From: an uncultured Desulfosporosinus sp.
Lineage (GTDB): Bacteria; Bacillota; Desulfitobacteriia; Desulfitobacteriales; Desulfitobacteriaceae
Length of the DNA: 64,000 nucleotides
Assembly: GCA_927405585.1 (NCBI GenBank)
Contig: CAKMJS010000134.1
Coordinates: forward strand, 1 to 64,000
Reading direction: 5' to 3'
Shown piece after piece: positions 9,202 to 17,721 of this stretch. The position numbers were made by a program, and so were the translations under genes. Numbering within the stretch: position 1 is the stretch's first letter; each line of letters starts with the position of its first letter. The notes under the pieces were generated by a model, which saw only the letters and a program-made list of their open reading frames with translations, ran no database searches and was not told the DNA's origin.

Positions 9202-10389
9202 ATGATATCCGATAAAATGCAAGAACAGGTAAAAACTAGTTCGGTTATACGAGCTATGTTTGAGGAAGGCAAAAGACTTGCCGGAATTCACGGAGTGGAA
9301 AATGTCTTTGATTTTAGCCTAGGAAACCCCAATGTTGAACCACCTAAGGAAGTTAAAAATGCAATTTTAGAGGTTATAAATACTGGAAATTCCATGGGCA
9401 TTCATGGGTATATGAATAACTCTGGTTATGAAGATGTAAGAGCAACAATTGCCAAGTCAATCAATGAAAAATTTTCGACCACTTTTACACAGAATAACAT
9501 TCTTATGACCGTTGGAGCAGCAGGTGGTTTAAACGTCATTTTCAAAACATTGCTTAATCCAAAGGATGAGGTCATTACGTTCGCACCCTTTTTTGGCGAA
9601 TACAGAAACTATGTGAAAAATTATGACGGCGAATTGGTGATCGTTTCCCCTAATACGGTTGATTTCCAACCGAATCTCGAAGAATTCAAAGGGAAGATAA
9701 CCCGTAAGACTAAAGCAGTTATTATCAATTCCCCGAATAATCCAACCGGTGTCATCTATTCAGAAGATACCATCATCAAGCTCTCAGAAATATTACGAGA
9801 GAAGCAACGTGAATTTGGTACGGACATTTATCTCGTCTCGGATGAGCCGTACAGAGAACTTGCTTATGATAAGGCTGTAGTGCCTTACCTGTCGAAATAT
9901 TATGCGAACACGATCATAGGATATTCTTTCAGCAAATCCCTTTCGTTACCCGGCGAAAGGATAGGTTATTTAGTAATTCCGGATCAAGTGGCTGATTACG
10001 AAAATATTATTTCAGCAGCAAATATTGCCAATCGTATTTTAGGCTTTGTTAATGCTCCGTCGTTATTCCAGCGCGTCGTTGCTAAGTGTTTAGATGCAAG
10101 GGTGGATCTTGATACCTATAACAGGAATCGTGAACTCCTTTATAAAGGGCTCTCATCCTACGGCTACCAATGTACTAAACCCGAGGGCGCATTTTACATG
10201 TTTGTTAAAACTCCTATTGAGAATGATGTTGAATTCTGCAATCTTGCTAAGAAGAAGAACATACTTCTTGTTCCTGGCACTGTATTTGGTTGCCCTGGTT
10301 ACGTTCGAATTGCTTATTGTGTCGCGTATTATAAAATAGAGAAAGCATTGCCGCACTTTAAGGCGTTATTTGAAGAAGTTAATATCTAA
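9202..10389 (+). CDS. Class I/II PLP-dependent aminotransferase
   Basis: Fold-type I aminotransferase of about 395 residues, expected to convert an amino acid to its 2-oxo acid in the cytoplasm. Visible landmarks are FSLGNPNVEPP near the N-terminus, the SPNNPTGVIYS block (around 180), VSDEPYREL with the PLP aspartate, and YSFSKSLSLPGERIGY with the Schiff-base lysine. I use ATG 9202, 9 nt after AAAGG, rather than the TTG at 9193. It is followed by a DMT permease, a sigma-54 activator and an oxoacid:ferredoxin oxidoreductase, a context that fits amino-acid catabolism through transamination and oxidative decarboxylation. Specificity is unknown. Confidence 0.88.
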   Translation: MISDKMQEQVKTSSVIRAMFEEGKRLAGIHGVENVFDFSLGNPNVEPPKEVKNAILEVINTGNSMGIHGYMNNSGYEDVRATIAKSINEKFSTTFTQNNILMTVGAAGGLNVIFKTLLNPKDEVITFAPFFGEYRNYVKNYDGELVIVSPNTVDFQPNLEEFKGKITRKTKAVIINSPNNPTGVIYSEDTIIKLSEILREKQREFGTDIYLVSDEPYRELAYDKAVVPYLSKYYANTIIGYSFSKSLSLPGERIGYLVIPDQVADYENIISAANIANRILGFVNAPSLFQRVVAKCLDARVDLDTYNRNRELLYKGLSSYGYQCTKPEGAFYMFVKTPIENDVEFCNLAKKKNILLVPGTVFGCPGYVRIAYCVAYYKIEKALPHFKALFEEVNI

Positions 10390-10452
10390 ATGGAGGTTCC
10401 GCGAAGTTCAGGCTAGCTTACGTGCAACGACAGGTTGGTAGGAGACAAAGTA

Positions 10453-11382
10453 ATGAAAGATAAACAATTGCTTAAAGGTACGTTTTTCATCTTAATTGCT
10501 GCGGTTGGCTTTGGCGCCGCAGCACCTGTTGCAAAGATTCTCTTTACTTATAATATAACCCCCAGCTTTATGTTAGCCACTAGGTTTTTGATTGCTTCCA
10601 TCTTTTTATGGGGATATATTTTTGTGAATAGAAAAGAAATAAACTATAAGATTGATAAAACACAATTGTTAATCATGTTTTTAATTGGGGGATTGGTTTA
10701 TTTCTTAACAACCAGCTTCTATTTCAATGCGATGAGTTACATACCGGTATCCGTGCATGTGATGATATTTTACACGTACCCTTTCTTGGTGAATCTTTTT
10801 GCCTTCATATTTCTCAAAGAAAAAATGTCAATTAAGCAAATTGTAGCACTTATGATAGCTTTTTGTGGTATTTTCCTCATCCTAACGGATTTAAACTCAA
10901 ATATTAAAATAATTGGTCTCGTACTATCCTTTTTAGCTGCAGTTTGTAATGGTGCTTATGTTCTAGCACTCGGATTAAAGAAAATTAGAAATGTCCATTC
11001 AATCGTCACTGCAGCGTATACCATTACCTTCAGTGCCTTAACATTTATGATATATTGCTTAGCTAAAGGGGAAATGAACTTAAATATTGATTTAAATGTC
11101 TGGTTCGGCATCTTATTTATTGCCCTTGTTTCTACTGTGATTGCAATTATTGCGCTTTCGGCAGGCGTTAAAATGATTGGTGCGGCCAAAGCGTCAATCA
11201 TCAGCACGTTTGAACCGATGGAAGGCGTCATTTTAAGCATCCTCATTTTAGGAGAGCAATTATTTGCCAACCAAGTTTTAGGGGTCGTACTTGTTATTGC
11301 AGCTATAATCGTGATTAATTTTAGTGAACTCGTTCAACCAAAGTTGAACATCGAGGGAACCGGGAGGCATGAGAATGGCTGA
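10453..11382 (+). CDS. EamA/DMT-family permease
   Basis: Integral membrane protein of about 309 residues with ten predicted hydrophobic helices in two EamA repeats. Examples are the first helix with GFGAAAPVAKILF and the C-terminal TFEPMEGVILSILILGEQL, the typical EPxxA-like hallmark of drug/metabolite transporters. Such proteins usually export or import amino acids or related metabolites. ATG 10453 with GGAGA at 10441-10445 is preferred over TTG 10435. Its 3' end overlaps the start of the sigma-54 activator by 8 nt, so the two genes are coupled. The last codons lie inside a 32-nt sequence also found at 34607-34638. Confidence 0.88.
   Translation: MKDKQLLKGTFFILIAAVGFGAAAPVAKILFTYNITPSFMLATRFLIASIFLWGYIFVNRKEINYKIDKTQLLIMFLIGGLVYFLTTSFYFNAMSYIPVSVHVMIFYTYPFLVNLFAFIFLKEKMSIKQIVALMIAFCGIFLILTDLNSNIKIIGLVLSFLAAVCNGAYVLALGLKKIRNVHSIVTAAYTITFSALTFMIYCLAKGEMNLNIDLNVWFGILFIALVSTVIAIIALSAGVKMIGAAKASIISTFEPMEGVILSILILGEQLFANQVLGVVLVIAAIIVINFSELVQPKLNIEGTGRHENG
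11324..11355 (+). repeat. 32-nt repeat, copy A (inside a coding region)
   Basis: This stretch at the end of the DMT gene matches 34607-34638 at 30 of 32 positions. It contains an imperfect inverted repeat (CTCG..TCAAC/GTTGAACATCGAG). A related partial version (AACTCGTTCAACTAAAA) lies before dapL at about 38364. It resembles a small dispersed palindromic element that has been partly absorbed as coding sequence. Confidence 0.5.
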
Positions 11383-13285
11383 AATCTTATTTATCACACC
11401 GCTTCAAGAATTAGCCAGTATGGTTGAAGAGGTTAGCCTTCAGGAAGGCGCACCGGCGATCGATATAAGGGTCGCCCGGATGGAGGATGGAGTTAGACTT
11501 GCCTTAGAAGCAGAGCAATTGGGATATCACGTGCTTGTGAGTCGGGGAGTTACGGCGTGGATGATTAAAGAGTCCGGAGTTTCTCTGCCTGTGATTGATG
11601 TGCTGATCGGTGGGTTAGATATTTTAGAAGCGTATTTAAAGGCTAAAAATCTCGGAAGCCCAATCGGCATTGTCGATGTTCCAGAAATCATCCAAGAGAT
11701 AACCAGTTTCGAAGAGCTTGTCGGCGAGAGTTTTATCAAGTATACCCTTAAAGATCAGAAGGATGACATTCTAAATGGCGTCAATGTGCTAAAAGCCGCC
11801 AATGTACAAGTTGTGATCGGTAAAATAGCTATGACCAATGAGGCAGAAAAACAAGGAATGCAGGCCGTGGTCATTAAATCTGGACGGGAAGCGGTTCTAC
11901 GCGCCCTGGCGGAAGCTAGGCGTGTCTTGGCAGTGCGCAAATTAGAAAAACGACGTTTTGAACAACTAAAAGCTATCTTAGATTTTACCTATGACGGTGT
12001 CGTCGCCTTAGATGGAGATGGACGGATTAGCGTTTTTAATCCAGTTGCGCAGAAACTCACGGGATGGACGGCGGACAAGGCCATTGGGCGGCTGATCATT
12101 GACGTGCTACCTAAATCTCACTGCCAAAATGTCCTAACGACGGGTAAAGCAGAAGTTGGTGAGATTATGGAAATCGGCCGCTCAAAAGTCGTGGCTAACC
12201 ATATTCCTATCAAAGTGGATGATAAGGTAGAGGGCGTCGTTACCACCTTTCAGTCTGTAGACCGACTTCAAAGTTTAGAACATAAGGTACGACGTACCTT
12301 AGCTGATAGAGGGCATGTCGCAAAACATCGTTTTAACGATATTTTGGGTTCTAGTCAAGCGATTAAAGATGCCATAAAATGGGCTCGTGAGTATGCTCAA
12401 GTCGATTCTACGGTTCTCCTGCAGGGGAGGACTGGATCGGGAAAAGAATTGTTTGCGCAAGGGATTCATAACGCAAGCCCGCGGCGATGTGAATCTTTCG
12501 TGGCGATAAACTGCGCTGCTTTGCCAGAAAGTCTCTTAGAAAGTGAACTTTTTGGCTACGTGGAAGGTGCCTTTACGGGAGCTCGTAAAGGTGGCAAGGC
12601 AGGGGTATTCGAGATGGCTCACGGTGGAACCTTATTTCTAGACGAGGTAGGAGAGATGGCACCCTCGTTGCAAGCTCAGTTACTTCGTGTGCTAGAAGAA
12701 GGTGAGATCATGCGTTTAGGGGATAATAGTATTTTGCCTGTGAACGTTCGTCTCGTGGCAGCTACACATCGGGACCTGAAAGAAATGGTCGAAAAGGCAA
12801 GTTTTCGTGAAGATCTTTATTATCGACTCAATGTCTTATCCATAGTGGTTCCAGATCTGGCTGATCGGGGACAGGATGTATTAGTGATTGCTCGTCATTT
12901 CTTAGATGAATTTAGTCGAAAGATGAATCGGAGGGCAGGGGGGCTTTCTTCAGCCGCGGAACAGATTCTATTGGAGTATCCATGGCCCGGAAACATTCGC
13001 GAGTTGCGTAATGCCATGGAGCGTTTGGTAATGTTGACCGGGGAGAGAGAGATTTCTGAGGAGGATACGGCCAGGGCACTATCTTTAGACCGGAAGCAGA
13101 CGATCTGTATTCCTAAACGAGAAGAGAGATTACGAGGCGAAGTAGAGTTAGCCGAAATTCGTTCCATACAAAAGGCTCTGAAGGAATGCAAGGGTAATAA
13201 AAGCGAAACTGCACGGCGTTTAGGAATAAGTCGAACCACTCTTTGGAGGAAGATGCAAGAAGCGGGTATTGATATGTTACAATAG
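11375..13285 (+). CDS. Sigma-54-dependent activator with PrpR_N and PAS sensor domains
   Basis: A transcriptional activator of about 636 residues. Residues 1 to about 190 match the PrpR N-terminal ligand-sensing domain, followed by a PAS domain (about 200-300), the AAA+ sigma-54 interaction domain with Walker A GRTGSGKE (near 351), the GAFTGA loop that contacts sigma-54, and LFLDEVGEM (Walker B). A Fis-type HTH (KSETARRLGISRTTLWRKM) closes the protein. ATG 11375 has GGGAGG 7 nt upstream; ATG 11369 is too close to it. The gene sits directly before a sigma-54 promoter and an oxidoreductase operon, its most likely target. PrpR_N domains bind small organic metabolites; the ligand here is unknown. 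Confidence 0.92.
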   Translation: MAEILFITPLQELASMVEEVSLQEGAPAIDIRVARMEDGVRLALEAEQLGYHVLVSRGVTAWMIKESGVSLPVIDVLIGGLDILEAYLKAKNLGSPIGIVDVPEIIQEITSFEELVGESFIKYTLKDQKDDILNGVNVLKAANVQVVIGKIAMTNEAEKQGMQAVVIKSGREAVLRALAEARRVLAVRKLEKRRFEQLKAILDFTYDGVVALDGDGRISVFNPVAQKLTGWTADKAIGRLIIDVLPKSHCQNVLTTGKAEVGEIMEIGRSKVVANHIPIKVDDKVEGVVTTFQSVDRLQSLEHKVRRTLADRGHVAKHRFNDILGSSQAIKDAIKWAREYAQVDSTVLLQGRTGSGKELFAQGIHNASPRRCESFVAINCAALPESLLESELFGYVEGAFTGARKGGKAGVFEMAHGGTLFLDEVGEMAPSLQAQLLRVLEEGEIMRLGDNSILPVNVRLVAATHRDLKEMVEKASFREDLYYRLNVLSIVVPDLADRGQDVLVIARHFLDEFSRKMNRRAGGLSSAAEQILLEYPWPGNIRELRNAMERLVMLTGEREISEEDTARALSLDRKQTICIPKREERLRGEVELAEIRSIQKALKECKGNKSETARRLGISRTTLWRKMQEAGIDMLQ

Positions 13286-13292
13286 TGTAACA
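13275..13292. promoter_or_regulatory. Candidate upstream activator site (TGTTAC-N6-GTAACA)
   Basis: A perfect 6-6-6 dyad overlaps the stop codon of the sigma-54 activator gene. It lies about 170 bp upstream of the sigma-54 promoter at 13463, a usual distance for an enhancer bound by a Fis-type activator. Binding by the adjacent activator is inference. Confidence 0.5.
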
Positions 13293-13432
13293 ATGTGTTC
13301 CTTGGATGGATAAAGAATGTCTTTTTTTGAAACTATTCATCGAGAGAAGCCCACTGAAATTCAGTACTATCCTTTAAATTGCAGACGCTTTAACAAGTGC
13401 TATTGGCTTATAAATTCAGTAAATTTTATTTT

Positions 13433-13456
13433 AAAAAGAGCTTCGGCTCTTTTTTT
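13433..13456 (+). terminator. Rho-independent terminator after the activator gene
   Basis: AAAAAGAGC, a TTCG tetraloop and GCTC followed by seven T residues form a compact intrinsic terminator. It separates the activator transcript from the sigma-54 promoter that begins 7 bp downstream. Confidence 0.8.
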
Positions 13457-13462
13457 AATTTG

Positions 13463-13478
13463 TGGCATGCATATTGCA
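13463..13478 (+). promoter_or_regulatory. Sigma-54 (-24/-12) promoter of the oxoacid oxidoreductase operon
   Basis: TGGCAT-N5-TTGCA matches the TGGCAC-N5-TTGCA consensus with one mismatch; the invariant GG (13464-13465) and GC (13476-13477) are exactly 10 bp apart. It lies 40 bp before the GTG start of the ferredoxin-like subunit and just downstream of the gene for a sigma-54 activator. Confidence 0.85.
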
Positions 13479-13517
13479 TTAACCACTAATATGACATTAA
13501 GAAAGGAGGGAAATGCA

Positions 13518-13802
13518 GTGGTGAAAAATCTTCCAGTTGTCCCGACGGCTAAGGCAGGTAGTCTAGTGGAGACGCCAACGGGAATAACATGGCGTGTTCA
13601 ATATCCGGTAATTTCCGAAAAATGCAATATGTGCTTAGATTGTACGTTATTTTGCCCAGATGGGGCCTTAATCCAGCAAGAGGGTAAAATTGAACTTATA
13701 TTAAGCTTGTGTAAAGGGTGCGGGATCTGTGCCAATGAATGTAAAGAGAATGCCATACAAATGGTCCCTGAGTATTCAGGGGTACAGGGCGTTTTCCGTT
13801 AA
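13518..13802 (+). CDS. 2-oxoacid:ferredoxin oxidoreductase delta (ferredoxin) subunit
   Basis: A small 94-residue 2x[4Fe-4S] protein with CNMCLDCTLFCP and CKGCGICANEC motifs, the electron-transfer subunit of a four-subunit pyruvate/2-ketoacid:ferredoxin oxidoreductase. The open frame extends upstream to 13317, but that region holds the terminator and sigma-54 promoter. GTG 13518, 7 nt after GGAGGG, is therefore the sensible start; GTG 13521 is an alternative. It is the first gene of the operon, 12 nt before the alpha subunit gene. Confidence 0.88.
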   Translation: MVKNLPVVPTAKAGSLVETPTGITWRVQYPVISEKCNMCLDCTLFCPDGALIQQEGKIELILSLCKGCGICANECKENAIQMVPEYSGVQGVFR

Positions 13803-13814
13803 GGGGGGAAATGA

Positions 13815-14960
13815 ATGAATACAACATTGTTAACAGGTAGCGAGGCAGCGGCCTATGGGGCAAAGCTTGCCCGTATTGAAGTTATTGCGTATTACCCGAT
13901 TACACCTGCTTTTCCGGCAATGGAGCGAGTTAGTAAGTTTATCGACGATGGTGAGTTGAATACTCGTTTTGTACGAGTTGAGTCTGACCATAGTGCTTTA
14001 GCTGCGGCATTAGGTGCTAGTCTAGCTGGAAGTAGGGCTTTTACCGTAACGAATTCCCAAGGATTGCTCTACATGACAGAAGTCGTCTATCATACGGCAG
14101 GTTTACGTCAGCCGGTGGTGATGGCAGTCGCAAATCGTGCTCTTTCCGCGCCTCATAGCCGTTTCCCGGAACAAGGCGATGCAATTTCCCAAGGGGCAAG
14201 TGGTTGGATTCAGCTCTTTTGTGAAAACAATCAAGAAGTAATTGACAATATGGTCCAAGCCTTTAAGATCGCCGAAACAGTTCGGCTACCGGTCATGGTG
14301 AATTATGAAGGCTACATCCAGTCGCATACCTCAGAGGAGGTAGAAATCCCTAATCAAGAAACCGTGGATCAATTTTTGCCCTTGAACCGAGTTCGTACAC
14401 TAGATGTCGAGAACCCACAATCGGTCAATACCGTAGCTAGTCCTGATTTTTATATGGATTATAAGTTCCGTCAAAATGAGGCCATGGAGCAGGCACTAAC
14501 GGTCATCGACAGTGCTGCCGCGGATTATGCGAAAGAGTTTGGCCGGGATTGGTTCGGATTAATCGAAGCTTATCAGATGGAGGATGCGGAGCACGCGTTC
14601 GTAGCTATGGGATCGATGGTTAGTGATGCTCGAATCGTAGTGGATGAACTGCGGAAGCAAGGTCGAAAAGTTGGCTTAGTAAAGGTTAGATCGTGGCGTC
14701 CTTTCCCAGCACAAGCACTCCGTGAGGCTCTGAAAAACGTTCAACTCGTTACCGTTTGTGATAAAAATATAGTGTTCGGTCTTGGAGGGGCATTAGGCAA
14801 TGAGCTTAAGTCTGCCCTCTATGGGCAAACAGTACGCATTAATAGTTATATTGTGGGGCTAGGTGGCCGAGATGTAACGTCGGAAGAAATCAAGAAAGTA
14901 CTTGAACTTTCAGAGAAAACTGAGAATCAGGCAACCGCTTCCGAGTGGTTCGGGTTATAA
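13815..14960 (+). CDS. 2-oxoacid:ferredoxin oxidoreductase alpha subunit
   Basis: A 381-residue subunit with the pyrimidine-binding TPP domain (domain I) and transketolase C-like domain of PFOR/VOR enzymes. Landmarks are LLTGSEAAAYGAKLARIEV, AYYPITPAFP, the VESDHSALAAALGASLAG segment, and TVTNSQGLLYMTEVVYHTAGLR. With the beta subunit it oxidatively decarboxylates a 2-oxo acid to acyl-CoA and reduces ferredoxin. Substrate choice (pyruvate, branched-chain or aromatic) cannot be settled by eye. The neighbouring aminotransferase and amino-acid-type permease favour an amino-acid-derived oxo acid, which is inference. Confidence 0.9.
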   Translation: MNTTLLTGSEAAAYGAKLARIEVIAYYPITPAFPAMERVSKFIDDGELNTRFVRVESDHSALAAALGASLAGSRAFTVTNSQGLLYMTEVVYHTAGLRQPVVMAVANRALSAPHSRFPEQGDAISQGASGWIQLFCENNQEVIDNMVQAFKIAETVRLPVMVNYEGYIQSHTSEEVEIPNQETVDQFLPLNRVRTLDVENPQSVNTVASPDFYMDYKFRQNEAMEQALTVIDSAAADYAKEFGRDWFGLIEAYQMEDAEHAFVAMGSMVSDARIVVDELRKQGRKVGLVKVRSWRPFPAQALREALKNVQLVTVCDKNIVFGLGGALGNELKSALYGQTVRINSYIVGLGGRDVTSEEIKKVLELSEKTENQATASEWFGL

Positions 14961-14973
14961 GGAGGGAACAAAC

Positions 14974-15834
14974 ATGGCTCTATCTATCGCAGATTTGCCG
15001 AAAGAGGAATTATTTGGTCAAGGAAATGCAGGTTGTGGGGGCTGTGGGGCAGCCGTTGCAGGAAGACAAGCAATGAAGGCTTTAGGCTCCAGGACGATTA
15101 TGACAATTCCAGCTTCATGCATGGCCACAATGGGTGGCTCAAACCTTAAGACAACTTGGCAAATTCCCTTTTACCATACACTCTTTGAGATTGCTCCAGC
15201 AGTGTCTTCAGGAATCAGGGCAGCCTTAGAGGTGCAGGGAATCGAAGATGTCAATGTGGTTTCTTGGGCAGGGGATGCAGGTACAGCGGATATTGGCTTC
15301 CAAGCTCTGACGGGAGCGGCAGAACGTAATGAACACATGCTGCATGTGTGCTACGACAATGAGATGTACATGAATACAGGTGGACAAACGGGTAGTCAGA
15401 CGCCGATGTACGCGGTTACTAGTAACATGTCGAAAGGCAAAACGATCAAGAAGAAGAATATGCTAGCAATTATGGAGGCCCATGGAATAGATTATGTGGC
15501 GAGTGCTTCTATTGCTTATCCGCTAGATCTGATTGCTAAGTTCAAGAAAGCTGCGGAAAAACCGGGCTTTTCCTACATTCATATCTTGGCGCCCTGTCAT
15601 CGTGGTTGGCAAATTCCCCAGGAGAAAACTATTGAGTTTGCACGCTTAGCGGTAGAAAGTGGTCTTTTTGAACTTTACGAAGTGGAGGATGGTCTGCGCA
15701 CTCGTAATGTTGAGCCGTCCTTTATTCCTGTTGAAGATTATCTGACTCCCCAAGGGCGTTTTAAGAATTTGACACCAGAAGCGATTCAAAGCATACAAGC
15801 TGGAGTGAATAGGCACTATGGAAGAGGGGAGTGA
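14974..15834 (+). CDS. 2-oxoacid:ferredoxin oxidoreductase beta subunit
   Basis: A 286-residue TPP pyrophosphate-binding subunit. The N-terminal CGGCGAAV supplies cluster cysteines, and the GDAGTADIGFQALTGAAERN block with downstream NEMYMNTGGQ is the Mg-TPP motif. A later conserved cysteine lies in HILAPCHRGW. The open frame extends back to 14902 inside the alpha gene, but ATG 14974 follows GGAGG at 14961-14965 and gives the standard N-terminus. It is co-operonic with the alpha gene (13-nt gap) and the gamma gene (6-nt gap). Confidence 0.92.
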   Translation: MALSIADLPKEELFGQGNAGCGGCGAAVAGRQAMKALGSRTIMTIPASCMATMGGSNLKTTWQIPFYHTLFEIAPAVSSGIRAALEVQGIEDVNVVSWAGDAGTADIGFQALTGAAERNEHMLHVCYDNEMYMNTGGQTGSQTPMYAVTSNMSKGKTIKKKNMLAIMEAHGIDYVASASIAYPLDLIAKFKKAAEKPGFSYIHILAPCHRGWQIPQEKTIEFARLAVESGLFELYEVEDGLRTRNVEPSFIPVEDYLTPQGRFKNLTPEAIQSIQAGVNRHYGRGE

Positions 15835-15840
15835 GGATGA

Positions 15841-16257
15841 ATGACTGAGATTCGCTTTCATGGTCGCTTTGGTCAACCTGTGGATAAGCTAGTTAAAGTC
15901 CTTGGCCAACACGCCTTGAGCCAGGGAAAAAAAGTACAAATATTTAATTCTTTTGCTGCATTTCGTCCCGGTGCGCCCATGTATTCAATTTTACGAGTTT
16001 CGAATGAACCAATCCGAGCAAGATCGGCTAATAATACAAGACCTGATGTGGTAGTTGTCTTAGATAATAGTCTATTTGGAGTTGCGGATGTTACCAAAGG
16101 GCTGAAAAATTCCGGTCAAGTTATGGCATTAGGAGTAGGCGAGGAAATTCTGGGTAATCAGGCACTTGATTTTCGTTTCACTCCTTTGGATTCCAAATTC
16201 CAAGAGCGTGCCAATTTGGAAGCTAACTTTATAAACTTATTGGACGATATAATTTAA
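15841..16257 (+). CDS. Short, divergent 2-oxoacid:ferredoxin oxidoreductase gamma subunit
   Basis: A 138-residue protein related to the gamma domain of PFOR-type enzymes: it begins TEIRFHGRFGQPV and keeps NSFAAFRPGAPMYSILRVSNEPI, but the usual glycine-rich GRGGQG turn is changed to GRFGQPV. It ends about 40-50 residues earlier than typical gamma subunits of about 180-190. The reading frame is intact and the gene keeps its operon position, so it is probably expressed. Whether the change affects CoA handling or assembly is unknown. Confidence 0.8.
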   Translation: MTEIRFHGRFGQPVDKLVKVLGQHALSQGKKVQIFNSFAAFRPGAPMYSILRVSNEPIRARSANNTRPDVVVVLDNSLFGVADVTKGLKNSGQVMALGVGEEILGNQALDFRFTPLDSKFQERANLEANFINLLDDII

Positions 16258-16296
16258 AATGAACCATGTATAAAATTTATGATGTCTTATATAGCG

Positions 16297-16356
16297 TAAG
16301 GGAAAAGGCACTCAGATAAAGAGTCTCTGGTTTAAAGAGCGGTGCCTTTCCTTAAG
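16297..16356 (+). terminator. Hairpin after the oxoacid oxidoreductase operon
   Basis: TAAGGGAAAAGGCACT pairs imperfectly with GGTGCCTTTCCTTA around a roughly 30-nt loop. There is no clear T tract, so it may be a weak terminator or an mRNA-stabilising hairpin. Confidence 0.45.
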
Positions 16357-16506
16357 CCTAGTTCTAAAGAATTAAATTTTTTTCTTAGGTTGCGTAAGTG
16401 CAATTTGAACGTGTAAATAATGGCTAAGTTATTTCGGCCTTCTAAATTAACTAATGATGAATGGTTCTTCAAGTTCTACTAATTTCAGAAGGCAGGTGTT
16501 AGGTTA

Positions 16507-17664
16507 TTGACGGGTTATTTCTATAAGAATCTAGCACGCAGTGCGGGAGCGCTTGAAATTACTCAAGGGCAGGACATCGAGGTAGACGTTGACTTAATGC
16601 TGGCTCACGATGGAACCGGACCGAAGTTACTCAAGCTATGGAATCCAAAAGAAAGAGTACTGGAGGGACGGAGAGTAGTTTTCACGGTCGATCATGCTTT
16701 TCCAGCTCCAACTCCAGAAGACCGCGCTTTTCAAAAAGAGTTCGCCGCGTTTTCTAAGTTGCAGGGCTGTGTGCTTTATAATCAAGGCGAAGGAGTCTTA
16801 CACCAAGTGGTAGCGGAAAAGCTCTCTCTTTGGCCAGGTATGATTATTGCTGGAGCGGACGGGCATGTTGCGACGGCAGGAGCCTTTGGAGCCATTGCTT
16901 TTTCAGTAGCACCGGAAGCGCTAATTCCTGTTATGAAGACTGGGAAATTAAAACTCAAGGTACCCAAGGTACTGTCCCTTCAATTAGATGGTGGATTAAA
17001 TCAAGGAGTTTTACCGCGAGATGTGGCCTTATATCTTAGCTGGAAACTGGGTGATCAGATTAAGGGAAAGGCTGTAGCCTTATCGGGGTCGTTGATTAAT
17101 GGGTTGAGCGATGCAGGACGGATGACTATTTGTAACTTTCTACCTGAGGCTGGGGCTATCACAGCCTTCATAGCTCCACTAGGAGAGGAAGAACGAGCTG
17201 ACTTTGCCCTATATGCCCATGAAATCGAGGCTATGATAGCTATCCCTCCGTCCCCCTCTGAGGTTAGATTTGTACACGAACTGAGGGGTACGGCAGTGAC
17301 AATGGCAATCGCTGGTGGGTGTTCGTCCGGACGGATAGAAGATATGGAAGTGATCGCTGAAATCTTAAGAGAACAATCCGTACACCCTGATGTTACCTTC
17401 ATCATTACTCCCGCATCGCGACAAGTGGCCAAAGAGATGGATAACAAAGGCATAAGCACACTCATTAGGGAGCGGGGCGCAATCATAATGCCGCCTGGGT
17501 GTGGCCCATGTCCGGGTAAGCATTTTGGAGTATTAGCCGAAGGAGACGTAGCGATCACAACGACGATTAAAAATACGCCTGGCCGAATCGGGTCTACTCT
17601 GGCTAGTATCTATTTAGCCTCTCCTCGAACGGTAGCACAAGCTGCAGTTAAAGGAGTTATCTAA
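16507..17664 (+). CDS. Aconitase/LeuC-superfamily hydrolyase, large-subunit type, orphan
   Basis: A 385-residue protein of the aconitase/3-isopropylmalate dehydratase large-subunit superfamily. It keeps VDLMLAHDGTGP, FTVDHAFPAP and the three cluster cysteines: one in GGCSSGR (near 272) and two in GCGPC (near 332 and 335), with the normal 60-residue spacing for a labile 4Fe-4S cluster. The usual GADSHT block is GADGHV, so a conserved active-site serine is replaced. No small-subunit (LeuD-like) gene is adjacent; GlcD- and GlcF-like oxidase genes follow instead. TTG 16507 is the likely start. The substrate is unknown, and a 2-hydroxy-acid hydrolyase is my inference. Confidence 0.75.
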   Translation: MTGYFYKNLARSAGALEITQGQDIEVDVDLMLAHDGTGPKLLKLWNPKERVLEGRRVVFTVDHAFPAPTPEDRAFQKEFAAFSKLQGCVLYNQGEGVLHQVVAEKLSLWPGMIIAGADGHVATAGAFGAIAFSVAPEALIPVMKTGKLKLKVPKVLSLQLDGGLNQGVLPRDVALYLSWKLGDQIKGKAVALSGSLINGLSDAGRMTICNFLPEAGAITAFIAPLGEEERADFALYAHEIEAMIAIPPSPSEVRFVHELRGTAVTMAIAGGCSSGRIEDMEVIAEILREQSVHPDVTFIITPASRQVAKEMDNKGISTLIRERGAIIMPPGCGPCPGKHFGVLAEGDVAITTTIKNTPGRIGSTLASIYLASPRTVAQAAVKGVI

Positions 17665-17721
17665 TTAGGTAACCTATTCGAGGGTGCGGATAGGGGAATA
17701 CAAGGAAGAAGGGGTTCGCGT

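Noticed and set aside
13317-13517. Longer ferredoxin subunit starting at 13317
   Set aside because: That upstream stretch contains a strong terminator and the sigma-54 promoter, so translation must begin at GTG 13518 or 13521.
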